Assembly: GCA_003557565.1 (NCBI GenBank)
Contig: PWOG01000124.1
Coordinates: 1 to 5,943 of the forward strand
Length of the DNA stretch: 5,943 bases
DNA from: Desulfobulbaceae bacterium
GTDB taxonomy: Bacteria > Desulfobacterota > Desulfobulbia > Desulfobulbales > Desulfurivibrionaceae
Direction: 5' to 3'
This document shows positions 4,632 to 5,943 of this stretch, one piece after another. How positions within the stretch are numbered: the first letter of the stretch is position 1; each line of letters begins with the position of its first letter. The position numbers and the translations under genes were made by a program. The notes beneath the pieces are model-generated. The model did not search any database. It was not told the origin of the DNA and worked only from the letters and a program-made list of their open reading frames with translations.

Positions 4632-5256
4632 TGAACCTCAGGTTGCCGGCTCGCATTATCAGTTTGGTCGCTATATGCATAAACGTCGCTGGGCCAGTAT
4701 GTGGTACCAGCTCGACGAGGTCTCCCGGCTGCAGCCGGAACGAGTGCTGGAGATCGGCCCGGGTCCCGGCCTGTTTAAGGCCGTGGCCGGGGCGTTTGGT
4801 ATTGGGGTCGAAACCCTGGATATCGACCCGGAGCTGCGGCCGGACCATGTCGCCTCGGTGTTTGAGTTGCCGTTTGCCGATGGTGCCTTTGATGTCGTTT
4901 GTGCCTTTCAGATGCTGGAGCACCTGCCCTTCGATCAAAGCCTGGCGGCCTTCCGGGAGATGACGCGGGTCGCCGGCAAGGCGGTGGTGCTGTCGCTGCC
5001 GGATGCGGCCAAGCGGCGGCCGTATTCACTTGATTTTCCCGGTATTGGTGTCGTGCGATTCTCGATTCCCAAGCTGCGCCTACGCCCGCCGCGGCACAAG
5101 TCCAAGGGGCAGCACTACTGGGAGATTAACAAGGCCGGTTACCCCTTGAAGCGGGTGACGGCGGAACTGCTTGCCCAGGGCCCCGTTAGCCTTGCCAGAA
5201 CCTTCCGGGTACACGAGCATTTGTTTCACCGCTTTTTTGTGTTCATGAAGGAATAG
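4624..5256 (+). CDS. Class I SAM-dependent methyltransferase (Methyltransf_11-like)
   Basis: The 210-residue protein has a Rossmann-type methyltransferase core: motif I VLEIGPGPGLFKAVA (41-55) for SAM binding, an acidic motif II LDIDPEL (65-71), and the LPFADGAFDVVCAFQMLEHL block (82-101) typical of Methyltransf_11/23 proteins, then the strand KAVVLSLPD (119-127). The later HYWEINKAGYPLKRV segment (164-178) is a recognisable feature of a subgroup of these enzymes. The substrate is unknown; the position before a CapD-like gene suggests a sugar, lipid or glycan acceptor, but that is inference. It is soluble, with no signal peptide. The start TTG and its ribosome binding site come from element 2, so the first few residues (MTP) are not native. 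Transcription must now come from the element or by read-through from upstream. The stop TAG is followed by a long intergenic region. Confidence 0.85.
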   Translation: MTPEPQVAGSHYQFGRYMHKRRWASMWYQLDEVSRLQPERVLEIGPGPGLFKAVAGAFGIGVETLDIDPELRPDHVASVFELPFADGAFDVVCAFQMLEHLPFDQSLAAFREMTRVAGKAVVLSLPDAAKRRPYSLDFPGIGVVRFSIPKLRLRPPRHKSKGQHYWEINKAGYPLKRVTAELLAQGPVSLARTFRVHEHLFHRFFVFMKE

Positions 5257-5330
5257 CGCGGCGAGTGGCGGAAATGGTTTGGCGGTAATGGCCGGGGTCT
5301 TGTCACCTGCTGGGCTAAAAAGGTTCTTGC

Positions 5331-5367
5331 CTTACCATCTCGTGTTCGGTAAGATTGCTATAATCTT
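5331..5367 (+). promoter_or_regulatory. Extended -10 promoter embedded in inverted repeats
   Basis: TGCTATAAT (5356-5364) is a perfect extended -10. No good -35 is present at 17 bp, as is common for extended -10 promoters. It lies in the perfect inverted repeat AAGATT-GCTAT-AATCTT (5351-5367). A second, CTTACC...GGTAAG (5331-5336 and 5348-5353), overlaps its left arm. These could be operators for a regulator of the polysaccharide genes. Confidence 0.6.
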
Positions 5368-5488
5368 GGGGGGTTGTCCCGGCTAGTCCGCGTATTGCCA
5401 CTATTTTGCCCGCCTTACTGATAAATTACGGCTCGAATTTGTTTGGCTGCGCGGCGCCTGTCCTCTCTGCGGTTCCACTTTCCTGCAG

Positions 5489-5571
5489 TAATTGGTTGTT
5501 ACGCGTTGTTTTCGGTTGCCAGTGGTTTCAAACTCACGCCACCAATTAAGACAAACTGAATTAGGTTTTTT
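5489..5571 (+). promoter_or_regulatory. Possible attenuator in the leader of the polysaccharide gene
   Basis: ACCAATTA (5541-5548) can pair perfectly with TAATTGGT upstream (5489-5496). Alternatively ACCAATT can pair with AATT-A-GGT downstream (5559-5566, one bulged A), which runs straight into a T run ending at 5571. The two pairings are mutually exclusive, like an antiterminator and a weak terminator. A small hairpin (5522-5537) lies inside the larger loop. The stems are AT-rich and the proposal is tentative. Confidence 0.3.
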
Positions 5572-5622
5572 ACGTCTCCCTTTGTACTTGTGACGGAGGA
5601 GAGCGTTGGGGGGTATACATAA

Positions 5623-5943
5623 ATGAATAAGTTGAGTTTCTGGGTGGTGCTGGGAGGGGATATCCTGCTTTTGGTGGCCGCTCACCTGTTGGCGTACGCC
5701 ATTCGTTATGATTTCGTCATTACCCCAAAGGAAATGGCCGCTTTCTGGGCGGTGCTGCCCTGGCTGCTGCCGGTAAAGATCGGGATTTTTTATTTTTTCG
5801 GGCTTTACCGGGGAATGTGGCGCTATACCGGGGTTATCGACCTGCTCAATATCATGTGGGCCAATGTGCTTACCGGCCTGGTGATCATGGCCGGGGTGCT
5901 GATGGCCACCCGCTTTGAAGATTTTTCCCGTTCGGTGTTCGTG
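5623..5943 (+). CDS. CapD/FlaA1-type polysaccharide biosynthesis protein, N-terminal part (runs off window)
   Basis: From ATG at 5623 the frame is open for 107 codons to the window end. The residues show three clear hydrophobic helices (about 5-27, 40-62 and 76-97), with the characteristic YFFGLYRGMWRYTGVIDLL segment (57-75) between the second and third. This N-terminal membrane domain precedes the NAD-dependent sugar epimerase/dehydratase domain in the WbpM/PglF/CapD family of nucleotide-sugar 4,6-dehydratases, used for O-antigen, capsule or glycan synthesis. The catalytic domain lies outside the window, so enzyme type is inferred. A TAA is directly upstream in frame (5620-5622), so the ATG is the first possible start. 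The ribosome binding site is unusual: GGAGGA is 22 nt away and only a G run is closer. The long leader and separate promoter suggest that a new transcription unit begins here. Confidence 0.88.
   Translation, partial: MNKLSFWVVLGGDILLLVAAHLLAYAIRYDFVITPKEMAAFWAVLPWLLPVKIGIFYFFGLYRGMWRYTGVIDLLNIMWANVLTGLVIMAGVLMATRFEDFSRSVFV

Larger units (their letters stand above)
5257..5622 (+). other. 366-bp intergenic region with promoter and long leader
   Basis: No plausible coding sequence was found. An extended -10 promoter lies at 5356-5364, and the remaining ~250 nt would be the untranslated leader of the gene at 5623, with several inverted repeats and a T run at 5566-5571. A purine-rich GGAGGA (5595-5600) lies 22 nt before the ATG, too far for standard use; a G run at 5608-5613 is closer. 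No tRNA or known riboswitch motif was recognised. No convincing terminator follows the methyltransferase. Confidence 0.6.

Noticed and set aside
5281..5291. ops-like element GGCGGTA before a polysaccharide gene
   Set aside because: Only the first seven bases resemble the RfaH recruitment sequence, the rest does not, and it lies upstream of the apparent promoter, so it would not be in the transcript of the gene at 5623.
5290..5325. Terminator after the methyltransferase gene
   Set aside because: Only a very weak GGT/ACC pairing is possible, and it is followed by an A run rather than T residues.

Overview
This window looks like a bacterial chromosome of moderately high GC, probably a proteobacterium in the broad sense. 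The style of the REP-associated transposases and the envelope genes would fit a deltaproteobacterial lineage such as Desulfobulbales or Desulfuromonadales. That placement is a low-confidence impression, because no rRNA or marker gene is present.

Host genes. Read left to right, the host backbone is a row of plus-strand cell-envelope or polysaccharide genes: the last 30 residues of a membrane protein (3-95), a YdcF/ElyC-like DUF218 protein (2765-3547), a class I SAM-dependent methyltransferase (4624-5256), and, after a 366-bp intergenic stretch with its own promoter, the start of a CapD/FlaA1-type polysaccharide biosynthesis membrane protein (5623 to the window end).

Mobile DNA. Two unrelated-in-detail REP-associated tyrosine transposase (RAYT, Y1/HUH) elements sit exactly at the gene junctions of this row. 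Element 1 (81-2762) ends in copies of a repeat beginning GGGGTCAAGTCTTGACATGA. It has further internal copies that divide it into three compartments: a UPF0175/DUF3368 (PIN) toxin-antitoxin pair, a ParD/ParE pair on the minus strand, and the transposase. Element 2 (3526-4631) has perfect 24-bp inverted ends beginning GGGGTCAAATCTTTATCC and carries only its transposase. Both ends share the same short stem (GTCAA/TTGAC) after a G run, but differ in the loop.

How the parts interact. Removing 81-2762 exactly gives ...GAGGGGGAT-TGATGGGC..., in which the upstream membrane protein regains a stop codon overlapping the ydcF start as TGATG. This strongly suggests a single clean insertion, without target duplication, into an operon junction. 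Element 2's left end gives ydcF its present stop codon, and its right end gives the methyltransferase a Shine-Dalgarno sequence and a TTG start. The left ends also contain a consensus TTGACA -35 box spaced correctly for transcription of their own transposase. The parE toxin gene has no ATG/GTG/TTG start; it reads intact from a CTG placed 2 nt after parD. The most unusual feature of the window is therefore element 1, a RAYT-bounded island carrying two toxin-antitoxin cassettes separated by RAYT end repeats.
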